Positions 41,659 to 49,446 of a DNA stretch of 49,446 nucleotides are shown piece after piece (the first letter of the stretch is position 1; each line of letters begins with the position of its first letter). A program made the translations under genes and the position numbers. Source of the stretch: JALQUL01 sp964556425. GTDB lineage: Bacteria > Pseudomonadota > Gammaproteobacteria > Burkholderiales > Burkholderiaceae_C. The DNA lies in NCBI GenBank assembly GCA_964556425.1, contig CAZKWC010000018.1:1-49446 (forward strand), written 5' to 3'. The notes beneath the pieces were generated by a model that worked only from the letters and a program-made list of their open reading frames with translations, was not told the DNA's origin and did no database searches.

Positions 41659-42369
41659 ATGAAGCGTATTAAAAACAAAGCCTTGCCACTCCCTCCAAGC
41701 ACTACTCAAAATCACGAGTCACCGACTCAACTGGTCTTGGCTAGCCACAACTGCTTAACCGAAGCCACTCTTTTTGAATTAAATAAGATTGGCCATAAAA
41801 AAACATGGCCCGCCAATTCGGTTTTATTAAGCCGAGGCACGCCTACTACTTATGCTTTTGTTTTATTAGAGGGTAAATTAAGAGGTGCTATTTCTAGTCC
41901 TAATGGTGAAGAGCAGTTTTTAGGTTGGTTGTTACCAGGCGAAATTACCGGCCTGAGTTCTGTAGTGGGCAATGCTCCCTACCCAGTGGAAGTGATTAGC
42001 TGTGAGACATCTGTGGTTTTACACCTTGATCAAACTCGTCTTTTACAATTGATTCAAAACAATTCTAAAGTCGCAATTGATTTAATTCGTTTTTTAAGTT
42101 TGCGGGTGAATACCTTATTGGATCGAATGTCTGATCAAGGTTTTATTAGTTTGGAGCAAAAAATTACTCATACCTTGCAGCGTTTAGCCAATAGCGATAG
42201 TGAAGCAACTTCAGAGGGTAGGCTACTTAAAATTAGTCAATCGGAGTTAGCCAATGCAGTTGTTGCGTCAAGACCTAGGGTGAACCAACAATTAATTAAA
42301 ATGCAAGATCAAGGATTACTTCGACTCGGCTATCGAAGCATCTTGATCTTGACCCAAAATTCAATTTGA
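41659..42369 (+). CDS. Crp/Fnr-family transcriptional regulator
   Basis: Regulator of 236 residues with an N-terminal cyclic-nucleotide-binding-like beta barrel (about 35-140; GTPTTYAFVLLEGKLRGAISSPNGEEQFLGWLLPGEITGL) and a C-terminal winged helix (about 165-230; ISQSELANAVVASRPRVNQQLIKMQDQGLL). No FNR-type cysteine cluster is visible, and the cAMP-binding residues are not conserved, so the signal is unknown. It is divergent from the SBP gene and 3 bp from the convergent nucleotidase gene. Control of the sulfonate-type importer is inferred from position. Confidence 0.9.
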   Translation: MKRIKNKALPLPPSTTQNHESPTQLVLASHNCLTEATLFELNKIGHKKTWPANSVLLSRGTPTTYAFVLLEGKLRGAISSPNGEEQFLGWLLPGEITGLSSVVGNAPYPVEVISCETSVVLHLDQTRLLQLIQNNSKVAIDLIRFLSLRVNTLLDRMSDQGFISLEQKITHTLQRLANSDSEATSEGRLLKISQSELANAVVASRPRVNQQLIKMQDQGLLRLGYRSILILTQNSI

Positions 42370-42372
42370 TTT

Positions 42373-44076
42373 TTATTTTCTAATCACTTTATTTTCAGGT
42401 TCGTAATTCTTTGCTTTGACTAAACCTTTTGCAAAAATTTCTTTTAAAACATCGGCATCTACAAAACCAGTATCCACATAAGACGGATGCTTTTTAAAGT
42501 TAGGATAACCATCTCCACCAGAGGCCATAAAATTATTCATCGCAATTCGATAGGTTTTATCAAGACTTAACACTTGACCACCCACGATTGCGCTTTTAAT
42601 TTGATTATTTTCAATCACTAACTCAATTCCAGAAAATTGCGGAAACGCACCCGAACCAGGTGACATTTTGACAGCCGTTTGTAAAAGTTCCAAAGCTTGT
42701 TGTCCGTTTAATTCTACATAAGCAATGGTGTTACCAAAGGGTTGTACTTTTAAAATATCTCTATAAGTAATAGTACCTTCCGCTAAAGAAGCCCTCACAC
42801 CGCCTGAGTTCATAATTGCAAAATCAGCTTTGGTTTTTTCTTGCATAGCAGCCGAAACAAATACTCCCATGCTAATTGGCTGAGTTCTGACTTTATCGCG
42901 GGAAGCATCTAAGTTGCCCTCTAATTGTCCTATAGCTTGAGAAAGTAGCTTATCGCCTTTAGTTTGATAAGGCTCTAAAAGTGCCAAAATTTCTGGATCT
43001 TCTTTGATCTCTTGAGTGGCAAATACTTTGATATCTTTACCACTTGCATCTTTGGTCTTTGTCTTTAAGTTAACTGGGATAAGTTGATAGGACATCAATT
43101 TAAATTGGCCATTTTTAAATTCAAAATCGGCACGCCCTAAATATTTACCCCACTCACCCGCTTGAATAATAGTGGTATTGTTTTGTTGATCGGGCTGGCA
43201 TTTTTGGCCTGGCTGAAAATTGGTATCTAACTGGTTGGGAGCTTTCATACATACCAATGTATGGGTATGCCCACCCACAATTAAATCTATGCCCGAGACG
43301 GCTCTAGCAAGCTCGACATCTCCGGCTGCTTGTGAGCCACTTTTCCCATTTTCATAGTAGCCTAAATGGGTAGCCGCAATAATCACATCAGCTTTTTGTT
43401 TGAGAGTAGGAAGCAGTTTTTGTGCTGCTTGAATGGGAGAATTAAAATCAATTTTTTTAACATTTTCTGGAAAAACTAATTTAGCAGTATCAGGGGTGGT
43501 CAAACCCATAACCGCCACTTTTACACCTTGCAAATTAAATAGGGTGTAAGGAGAAAATAAATATTTTCCCTCTTGGGTAATATTGGCCGATAAAACTGGA
43601 AATTTTGCTAAATTGATTTGCTGTTTTAAAACAGGTAATGGGTTGTCAAACTCGTGATTACCAACCGTCATTGATTGATAACCCATCACATTCATCGCTT
43701 TTATGTCAGGCTCAGCATTTTGAGTATCAGATTCTGGCACACCGGTATTAATGTCACCCGCATCTAATAACAAGACATTTCCGCCTTGCGCTTGTACTTC
43801 ATTACGAATTGTTTTAATGAGTGTTGCCCTTGCGGCTAAGCCATGTTCTCCGTCTGAATTTTTCCAGAATCGACCATGATTATCATTGTTATGTAAAACA
43901 GTAATACGATAACTTTTATCTTTAATATATTGCCCAGCAGGTCCTAAATCTTGAACCGCCAAACCATTTGAAAATGGAATTGCTTCTGTGCTGGGTGTAT
44001 GACTCTGAAAATTAGCACACGAGGTACTAATTAGGGCCAGGCTGCTAATACTTAAAAAGTGATAAATTTTTTTCAT
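42373..44076 (-). CDS. UshA-type 5'-nucleotidase / 2',3'-cyclic phosphodiesterase, probable lipoprotein
   Basis: Periplasmic metallophosphatase of about 567 residues. Dimetal motifs: LHNNDNHGRFW, LLDAGDINTG, VGNHEFDNP and VGGHTHTL. The C-terminal nucleotide-binding domain has NSGGVRASLAEGTITYRDILKVQPFGNT and NFMASGGDGYPNF. I chose ATG 44076, giving MKKIYHFLSISSLALISTSCANF, a signal peptide with a possible lipobox (STSC, imperfect because the -3 residue is serine). A longer frame from 44178 would bury this signal. In UshA the first motif usually has DxHG; here NDNHG is intact. Role: phosphate and nucleoside scavenging. Confidence 0.88.
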   Translation of the reverse strand: MKKIYHFLSISSLALISTSCANFQSHTPSTEAIPFSNGLAVQDLGPAGQYIKDKSYRITVLHNNDNHGRFWKNSDGEHGLAARATLIKTIRNEVQAQGGNVLLLDAGDINTGVPESDTQNAEPDIKAMNVMGYQSMTVGNHEFDNPLPVLKQQINLAKFPVLSANITQEGKYLFSPYTLFNLQGVKVAVMGLTTPDTAKLVFPENVKKIDFNSPIQAAQKLLPTLKQKADVIIAATHLGYYENGKSGSQAAGDVELARAVSGIDLIVGGHTHTLVCMKAPNQLDTNFQPGQKCQPDQQNNTTIIQAGEWGKYLGRADFEFKNGQFKLMSYQLIPVNLKTKTKDASGKDIKVFATQEIKEDPEILALLEPYQTKGDKLLSQAIGQLEGNLDASRDKVRTQPISMGVFVSAAMQEKTKADFAIMNSGGVRASLAEGTITYRDILKVQPFGNTIAYVELNGQQALELLQTAVKMSPGSGAFPQFSGIELVIENNQIKSAIVGGQVLSLDKTYRIAMNNFMASGGDGYPNFKKHPSYVDTGFVDADVLKEIFAKGLVKAKNYEPENKVIRK

Positions 44077-44333
44077 GACCAAAATGAATAAAAATGGGCT
44101 GTAAGGAAGTGGACGTTGAGAGGTTTTGAGTAAGCAATACTTATTTTTATAACTAATACATCTATTGTAGATAGACAAGTTTTTACGTCAATACAAGAAG
44201 AAAGTTTTTCTAAAGCAATTAGCGGGCTTGTATATTATTTGGCTGATTTTGTCCTATTTTGGACTTGTTATGCTCTAGTGTTTGTGGCTTGATGTTTTTA
44301 AACTTGAATTGCTCTTTAACTCTGAAAGCATTT

Positions 44334-44894
44334 ATGCCGCACACTTTTTCTAGCAATACCGCTTTATTAGTAATTGATGTTCAACAATCTTTTGAGCATC
44401 GCCCTTATTGGGTTGAAGCTGAAACACGAGAATTTAAAACTAATATTCAACAACTGATTGGTTTTTTTGAACAAAGCAATCAAGCTATTGTGAATATTTT
44501 TCATGTTGATGAAAGCCCCGCTTTTCAGTTGGCAAGTGGTTGGGTCAAAAGCATGGATTTTTTAAGTCACACACCACATGTCGAATTTTACAAACATGTT
44601 CACAATGCCTTTACCGATACTGGCCTAGATTTATGGCTAAGAAAAAATAAGATCGAGCATTTAGTGATAAGTGGCATTCGTACCGAACAATGTTGTGAAA
44701 CAACGGCCCGTGTCGCCAGTGATTTAGCTTATAGGGTGAGTTTTATTACCGATGCCACACTTACCTTTGCAATGACACATCCAATTAGCCGTGTGACTTA
44801 CAGTGCTCAGGAAATTAAAGCTAGAACTGAATTAGTCTTACATGATCGATTTGCCAGTATAACAACGACCAAAGAATTTATACACGCCTCTTAA
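44334..44894 (+). CDS. Cysteine hydrolase, isochorismatase family
   Basis: Cytosolic amidohydrolase of about 186 residues. The triad is D in LLVIDVQQSFE (about residue 15), K in VEFYKHVHNAF (about 87) and C in IRTEQCCETTARV (about 121-122). This is the pattern of nicotinamidases and related amidases. I chose ATG 44334, which gives the conserved strand soon after the start; the longer frame from TTG 44259 adds an unlikely hydrophobic leader. Together with the EamA and GlxA-type genes downstream it may form a small amide-catabolism unit. Confidence 0.85.
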   Translation: MPHTFSSNTALLVIDVQQSFEHRPYWVEAETREFKTNIQQLIGFFEQSNQAIVNIFHVDESPAFQLASGWVKSMDFLSHTPHVEFYKHVHNAFTDTGLDLWLRKNKIEHLVISGIRTEQCCETTARVASDLAYRVSFITDATLTFAMTHPISRVTYSAQEIKARTELVLHDRFASITTTKEFIHAS

Positions 44895-45050
44895 GAGACT
44901 ACAGCCAAACTCTTAAGTGCATTTATAGCAGGGGCTACAATGCCCTTAAGTTTTGCATAAATTGCTTCTATTAACTACTTTAAATTCGTTTAATTGAGCT
45001 TGTTATTAGATAATAGCAAGCTCTCTCCTTTTATTTTTGCAAGGTCTATT

Positions 45051-45950
45051 TTGTCCAAATTATCGAATAAAGATTTATTGTTAGCCCTAATTGTTATTAT
45101 TGTTTGGGGTCTTAATTTTGTGGTGATTAAAGTAGGGGTAGCCGATGTACCGCCTTTTTTATTAGCGGGCCTACGATTTTTATTGGTGGTTTTTCCATTG
45201 GCCTTTTTTTTAAAAGCACCAAAAATTCCGCTTAAAATTTATTTGCTTTATGGACTGGCCATTTCATTTGGGCAGTTTTCGTTTTTATTCACTGCAATTG
45301 CCAGCGGTATGCCCTCTGGTTTGGCTTCTTTGGTTTTGCAATCACAAGCATTTTTTACTCTCATTTTTTCTGCTTTTTTACTGAACGAAAGTTGGCATAA
45401 ATTTCAGTTAATGGGTTTAGGCTTAGGTGCAGCTGGGCTTATTTTAATTGGCAGCTCTCATGGCGTGTCCATGCCTTTATTAGGTTTTTTATTAACTATT
45501 TGTGCCTCGGTGCTTTGGGCTTTAGGCAATATAGTGAGCCGTCAGTTAGCAAAATATCCCAACACCGATTTATTTGCATTTGTCGTATGGGCCGGTTTTA
45601 TCCCTACTCTCATGTTTTTTGCAAGTTCATTTTTAATAGACGGACCAGCAAAAATAACTCAAGTGATTACTCATTTGAATTGGCTCACAGTGGGTTCTAT
45701 TTTGTATTTAGCTTGGGCGGCTACTTTATTTGGCTATGGCGTCTGGACCTCTTTAATGAGTCGTTACCCAGCCAATAAAATTGCTCCATTTACATTGTTG
45801 GTACCTGTGGTGGGTTTGTTGTCTGGGTTTATTATTTTTAATGAAACTTTGCAAACCATCCATTTTGTAGGCTGTGCTATTTTAATGATTGGCTTAATTA
45901 CTAATGTGTTTGGCCCAAGCATTTGGCTATGGTTGAAGTCGCGATTTTAA
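45051..45950 (+). CDS. EamA/DMT-family transporter, YedA/RhaT-like
   Basis: Inner-membrane carrier of about 299 residues with ten hydrophobic segments in two EamA repeats. The opening KDLLLALIVIIVWGLNFVVIKVG is characteristic of amino-acid/metabolite exporters in this superfamily. No ATG occurs before the first helix. I chose TTG 45051, with AAGG six bases upstream, over a TTG at 44994. It lies 156 bp after the hydrolase gene and 33 bp before the GlxA-type regulator, so it probably shares a transcript with the latter. Confidence 0.87.
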   Translation: MSKLSNKDLLLALIVIIVWGLNFVVIKVGVADVPPFLLAGLRFLLVVFPLAFFLKAPKIPLKIYLLYGLAISFGQFSFLFTAIASGMPSGLASLVLQSQAFFTLIFSAFLLNESWHKFQLMGLGLGAAGLILIGSSHGVSMPLLGFLLTICASVLWALGNIVSRQLAKYPNTDLFAFVVWAGFIPTLMFFASSFLIDGPAKITQVITHLNWLTVGSILYLAWAATLFGYGVWTSLMSRYPANKIAPFTLLVPVVGLLSGFIIFNETLQTIHFVGCAILMIGLITNVFGPSIWLWLKSRF

Positions 45951-45983
45951 AACTCTAGTTCTCAATTATTCATTGACCCTTCT

Positions 45984-46952
45984 ATGCTAGCAACATTGGC
46001 ACCTATTGTTACCACTCATATTTGGTGGATACTAAGTCCGCAGCATTTATTACTCGATTTTGTAGGCCCTGCCGAAACACTACGTATGGCTCGCGATATG
46101 GGTGCGCATTTTGAGTTGCATTATTGTGGAATTCAAAATCAAGTGAGCAGCTCTTTAGGAGTCAGTGTAACGGGCCTTGAAAAACTCCCCAATTTAAGTC
46201 AACTGAATGGACCTCATCTTGTTATGTTGGCCGGACATACCAATGATGCAGCAGATCTAGACCACCCTGATGCATTGGCCATTATTAATTGGCTAGTAGA
46301 ACTGAAAAAATCTGCTGTAGAAGCTAACTTTGCCAGCATTTGCTCAGGTGCATTAATGTTAGCTAGGGCTGGCTATTTAAGGCATAAAAGTTGCACCACA
46401 CACTTTAGTCTTTTAGAAGATTTGGCGAGATTAGAGCCAACAGCCAAAGTGATAGGGACTCAAATTTTTGTAGAAGACGGCAATATTTTAACCAGTGCAG
46501 GTATTACGACTGGTATTGATATGGCGCTTTATTTAATTGAAAAATTAGCCAACCGTGACCTCTCAATACAAGTAGCTCGGCGACTTGTATTAGCTAGGCG
46601 TCGGGGCCCTGATGACCCGCAACTAAGTGCTTGGCACAACTATAGGCAACATTTGCACCCCGCCATTCATAGAGTGCAAGACCATATTATTTCGGATGTG
46701 ACTACTAGTTGGAATGTAAAACAATTAGCTCAAATTGCTTGTGTTAGCGAAAGGCATTTGAGTCGTTTATTTTTAGAGCATTGCGGCATTAGTGTGAAAA
46801 AATATATTCAAACGCTACGTATTGCAAAAGCTCAAGAGATACAACAACAAACCCCTTCTATTGCACAAGAGACCTTGGCGTTTCAGGCTGGTTTTCAATC
46901 GGTGAGAGACTTGAGACGAGTTTTTTTACAAATTACTGGCAAGCCTTTGTAG
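45984..46952 (+). CDS. GlxA-type transcriptional regulator (DJ-1/PfpI plus AraC HTH)
   Basis: Regulator of 322 residues. The N-terminal DJ-1/PfpI-like domain (about 10-190) has the nucleophile-elbow cysteine in FASICSGALMLARAG. The C-terminal AraC domain (about 225-322) has two helix-turn-helices, WNVKQLAQIACVSERHLSRLFLEHCGIS and ETLAFQAGFQSVRDLRRVFLQITGKPL. The family often activates amine or amide catabolism (GbdR, CdhR, ArgR types). Here the likely targets are the adjacent hydrolase and EamA genes. The ligand is unknown. Confidence 0.92.
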   Translation: MLATLAPIVTTHIWWILSPQHLLLDFVGPAETLRMARDMGAHFELHYCGIQNQVSSSLGVSVTGLEKLPNLSQLNGPHLVMLAGHTNDAADLDHPDALAIINWLVELKKSAVEANFASICSGALMLARAGYLRHKSCTTHFSLLEDLARLEPTAKVIGTQIFVEDGNILTSAGITTGIDMALYLIEKLANRDLSIQVARRLVLARRRGPDDPQLSAWHNYRQHLHPAIHRVQDHIISDVTTSWNVKQLAQIACVSERHLSRLFLEHCGISVKKYIQTLRIAKAQEIQQQTPSIAQETLAFQAGFQSVRDLRRVFLQITGKPL

Positions 46953-46991
46953 TTGCTTTTTTTGAATCGTAATCAACACTGTTTATTATTT

Positions 46992-47867
46992 TTAATAAAT
47001 AGACGGCTCGCCAGGAGGGCGATGTTTGAATCTTTTGTGGACCCAAAAATATTGGGCCGGCATGGTTTTAATTTGTGCCTCTAATTCATGATTCATGCGC
47101 AAAGTATCTTGATATAAATCTTGGCTTGGGTAGTTATCCCACGCAGGTAAAAACTCTATATCGTAACCAGTGGCCGTCATGCGACTCACAATAGTCACTA
47201 CCTTGGCTTTGCCTAATTTAGCAAAACGAGGCAAGGACGGCATAGTGCTGGTATTCACTCCAAAAAAGGGGACGTAAATACATTCTTCTGGACCAAAACC
47301 CATATCGGGTAATAAAGCCAACATACCGCCTTTTCTAAGAGCCGAGACTATCTCTTTAACTCCTGCTAAGCGACTCATCATTTTGATATTACCGTACCTA
47401 GCCCTTCTCTCTAACACCCATTGATCTATAACAGGATTGGACTGGTTGGTGTAAATAGCTACCATAGACCTTGGCAATTGTTGTGTGACGGCAATACCAG
47501 CCGCATCTAGGCCTACAAAATGTGGAACAAATAAAATGATGGCATGGTCTTGATGAATTTGTTGCCAATCACCTGTTATGCGCAAGCGTTTTTTGGTAAT
47601 TTTTGGGCTTGCATGCCAAATCCAACTGCGATCTAACCAAGCCTGTACAAAATAGACAAAATGTTGCTGACTTAATTTTTTTAGCTCTTGTGTATTCAAC
47701 TCTGGAAAACAAAGCTGCAAATTCTTAATGGCAACTTTGCGCCTTGAAGGAATAAGTAGGTAGAGTAAGCGTGCCAATAAAAAGCCCAAAGCTCTTATCA
47801 ATGGAAGCGGTAATAAGGCTAATAATCGAATAAAGCCTATTGCTAAATAACCACCTAAATAACTCAC
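46992..47867 (-). CDS. Lipid A biosynthesis acyltransferase, LpxL/HtrB family (second of two)
   Basis: Inner-membrane-associated acyltransferase of 291 residues adding secondary acyl chains to lipid A. The catalytic pair is H116 and D121 in HFVGLD, and the substrate-binding region is ALLPDMGFGPEECIYVPFFGV (about 189-209). Two hydrophobic helices lie near the N-terminus. Start ATG 47867 overlaps the upstream paralogue by 4 bases. It differs from that paralogue enough to suggest a different position or chain length. Confidence 0.92.
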   Translation of the reverse strand: MSYLGGYLAIGFIRLLALLPLPLIRALGFLLARLLYLLIPSRRKVAIKNLQLCFPELNTQELKKLSQQHFVYFVQAWLDRSWIWHASPKITKKRLRITGDWQQIHQDHAIILFVPHFVGLDAAGIAVTQQLPRSMVAIYTNQSNPVIDQWVLERRARYGNIKMMSRLAGVKEIVSALRKGGMLALLPDMGFGPEECIYVPFFGVNTSTMPSLPRFAKLGKAKVVTIVSRMTATGYDIEFLPAWDNYPSQDLYQDTLRMNHELEAQIKTMPAQYFWVHKRFKHRPPGEPSIY

Positions 47868-48718
47868 TCTTGATTGCTCCTAGGTTGTTTATATCGACCA
47901 TAACCCCATAAGTATTGGCTCGGCTTTTGCAAAATAAGGGTTTCCATCGCTTGGTTCATTTGGCTACAAGCCAAGTTTAAATCTTGACTAAGTATGCCTG
48001 TATTTTGCGTGACTTCAAGTGGCAATGGTTCTATGTGAATTAAATAACCTTGACCCCACGGTAAACGTTCACCCCAACCCATTAGTACTGTGGCACCAGT
48101 TTGCTGAGCAAGTCTGGCTGCTAGGGTCATAGTGTAGGCATTTTGACCAAAAAATGGGACCCAAACTCCTTGACCTTCTGGTGGTACTTGATCGGGCAAT
48201 AAACCTATTGCTTTGCCTTGTTTAAGGGCTTTTAATAGTTGCCTCACACCAGAGCCGTTAGTGGGGACGGTCAGTAAACCTGGCCTGTTGCGAGAGTTAG
48301 CGACCAAATCAGATAACCATTTTTTTCTGGCAGGACGAAACAAAACCGTAAAGTCTGAATATTGATTGCCAAACTGGTAAGCCCAAGCTTTACCAATAAT
48401 TTCAAAGCATCCAAAATGTGGAGTTAAAAAAATGATTCCTTTACCGCTAGCATAAGCATCGATAATGTGCTGCTCTCCATGCCAGCGAAAAGGAACATCT
48501 TTGCCCATCCACATACGTGGTATTTCTAGCATCATAGCCCCCGATTGTCCAACGGCAGCTAGGGCTTGACTACGACTAGCCCCTGCCGACCGGGCATGCA
48601 ACCAAAGTCGTTTGCGATAGGTGGGAGAGGCCAAAAAAGCCAACCAACCCAAAGTAAAGCCTAAACCATGTAGGGCAAATAGAGGCCATTTAGAGAGAAG
48701 TTGGAAAAGTCTTTGCAT
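47864..48718 (-). CDS. Lipid A biosynthesis acyltransferase, LpxL/HtrB family (first of two)
   Basis: Acyltransferase of 284 residues. The catalytic pair is H101 and E106 in HFGCFE, so the acid is glutamate where the downstream paralogue has aspartate. The substrate segment is GLLPDQVPPEGQGVWVPFFGQNAYTM (about 172-197). One N-terminal hydrophobic anchor. The 4-base overlap with the next gene makes the pair a two-gene operon. In many Burkholderiales the pair adjoins metK, which is not in this window. Confidence 0.92.
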   Translation of the reverse strand: MQRLFQLLSKWPLFALHGLGFTLGWLAFLASPTYRKRLWLHARSAGASRSQALAAVGQSGAMMLEIPRMWMGKDVPFRWHGEQHIIDAYASGKGIIFLTPHFGCFEIIGKAWAYQFGNQYSDFTVLFRPARKKWLSDLVANSRNRPGLLTVPTNGSGVRQLLKALKQGKAIGLLPDQVPPEGQGVWVPFFGQNAYTMTLAARLAQQTGATVLMGWGERLPWGQGYLIHIEPLPLEVTQNTGILSQDLNLACSQMNQAMETLILQKPSQYLWGYGRYKQPRSNQE

Positions 48719-48744
48719 CTTAATTCATATTTGACTGACTTATT

Positions 48745-49080
48745 TTATACGCCCCAAACCACATTAGTTTGAGATTGTACGGAGCGTTTTAACATGGTCA
48801 AAAATGGAGTAGTCCTTTGCTGCAGGGACACACTCTCTTGTAAATGTGAATGATTATGATCGACTGCTTCGCCATTGGCTAATGCTTTTTGCAAGTTTTG
48901 CCGAGCTAATAAATCTGCCTGTACCGCTTGCTCTAATTTTTCGATGGCTAAAGGCATTTGTTCTGGCAAAATTATTCCTTTTGTTTCAACAGCTTTACCT
49001 ATAATTTCTAAAATTTGACGACCGTTGGGCTCAAGCATAATAATATCAGCGCTTACTTCTGATTTAAATCGATATAACAT
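48745..49080 (-). CDS. DUF1840 family protein
   Basis: Small soluble protein of 111 residues recognised as DUF1840 from its opening LYRFKSEVSADIIMLEPNGRQILEIIGK and the following MPLAIEKLEQAV segment. The family is of unknown function and, as I recall, is concentrated in betaproteobacteria. A histidine-rich patch (DHNHSHLQ, about 74-81) precedes the helical C-terminus. The ATG at 49080 has AAGGAAA upstream. It lies 26 bp before the acyltransferase pair on the same strand, so it may lead that transcript. Confidence 0.85.
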   Translation of the reverse strand: MLYRFKSEVSADIIMLEPNGRQILEIIGKAVETKGIILPEQMPLAIEKLEQAVQADLLARQNLQKALANGEAVDHNHSHLQESVSLQQRTTPFLTMLKRSVQSQTNVVWGV

Positions 49081-49446
49081 TTTGATTTCCTTGTAAAACT
49101 AAAAAAGTGGACAAGCACCGAGATTGAGGAAAAATATTCATCAGATTTCATTTTGCATGCTGGCAGCTTCATCTTAGTCTTTTTTTTCGGCTATTGGATT
49201 TTATATGGTTTAGGTCACCTGCTGGTAGTGTGCGTTATTACAATGAAGTATCTTTTTTTGTTATCTTGAAGCAAGCCTTAGTAAAACTCTTTACAGTAAG
49301 CATAACTTGGGCTTTCATAGCCTGTTTGGTTGACTTTTCACTCTCTAACAAGGGTAATCGCTGTCACCATTCTTATGATGCTCCAAAGTCTTGCCTTGGT
49401 TTATAGCTACTCTATCACTTTCTATTTTTAAATAATATGTCACTTC
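49081..49446. other. Right edge, no gene recognised
   Basis: These 366 bases are AT-rich. An open frame exists on the plus strand (49194-49406) but it begins with TTG, has no ribosome-binding site and no family features. I see no terminator, tRNA or strong dyad. A promoter for the DUF1840 gene should lie here. Confidence 0.4.

Noticed and set aside
44077..44178. Longer start for the nucleotidase
   Set aside because: It would place 34 residues before a clear signal peptide beginning MKK.
49194..49406. 70-residue open frame at the right edge (plus)
   Set aside because: TTG start, no ribosome-binding site, no recognisable motif; likely a chance frame in AT-rich DNA.

Overview
ORGANISM. The window is AT-rich, gene-dense DNA from a Gram-negative bacterium, most likely a betaproteobacterium of the order Burkholderiales. 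The grounds are the gene order HAD phosphatase / Rieske protein / S49 peptidase / RsmI-like methylase / Maf / yceD-rpmF-plsX-fabH-fabD-fabG-acpP-fabF, the presence of DUF1840 and DUF3422 proteins, an OFA-type MFS carrier, orphan tctBA genes, a Bordetella/Burkholderia-type general porin and tandem LpxL/HtrB acyltransferases. I cannot name a genus. A run of exactly 100 N (29866-29965) shows that this is a draft or scaffolded assembly.

LAYOUT. 1-4.2 kb (minus): NUDIX hydrolase, then an overlapping operon DUF3422 > EamA > quinone oxidoreductase. 4.5-6.5 kb (minus): tctB-tctA without tctC. 6.6-10.2 kb (minus): lolC/E > lolD > TatD nuclease > SpeE-like protein. 10.3-17.9 kb (minus): the fatty-acid/ribosomal-protein cluster yceD, rpmF, plsX, fabH, fabD, fabG, acpP, fabF, with an intrinsic terminator inserted after rpmF, a hairpin between acpP and fabF, and a YgfX-like membrane protein downstream. 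18.0-19.4 kb (plus): Maf/YceF and an overlapping tetrapyrrole-methylase-fold enzyme. 19.4-21.8 kb (minus): S49 peptidase, Rieske protein, HAD phosphatase. 21.8-28.2 kb: alpha/beta hydrolase, TRIC-type channel, MsbA-like ABC exporter, glutathione transferase and glutamate dehydrogenase.

28.3-34.6 kb is the most distinctive metabolic island. An unrecognised 306-residue protein (minus) is divergent from a glutamine-synthetase-family ligase, a class III aminotransferase, a GntR/FCD regulator and an OFA-family MFS carrier (all plus). The ligase promoter lies between two related copies of a TGATCACAAAT sequence centred 52 bp apart; one copy is a perfect 16-bp palindrome. I read this as a self-regulated pathway for an amine or amino/carboxylic acid; the substrate is unknown.

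34.7-42.4 kb: porin (with an unexplained terminator hairpin upstream), DEAD-box helicase DbpA, then a minus-strand SBP > ATPase > permease > TauD-type dioxygenase operon for an alkylsulfonate-like compound, divergent from a Crp/Fnr-family regulator. 42.4-44.1 kb: UshA-type 5'-nucleotidase/metallophosphatase. 44.3-47.0 kb (plus): cysteine hydrolase, EamA carrier and GlxA-type regulator. 47.0-49.1 kb (minus): two lipid A acyltransferase homologues and a DUF1840 protein.

No tRNA, rRNA, CRISPR array, insertion sequence, prophage or defence system was recognised. Most of the window is ordinary chromosomal core. The observations worth following are regulatory (operators, terminators and structured leaders), the 28-34 kb island, one unrecognised protein and the under-sized assembly gap. 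Motif and dyad positions were read by eye; no database search was run.
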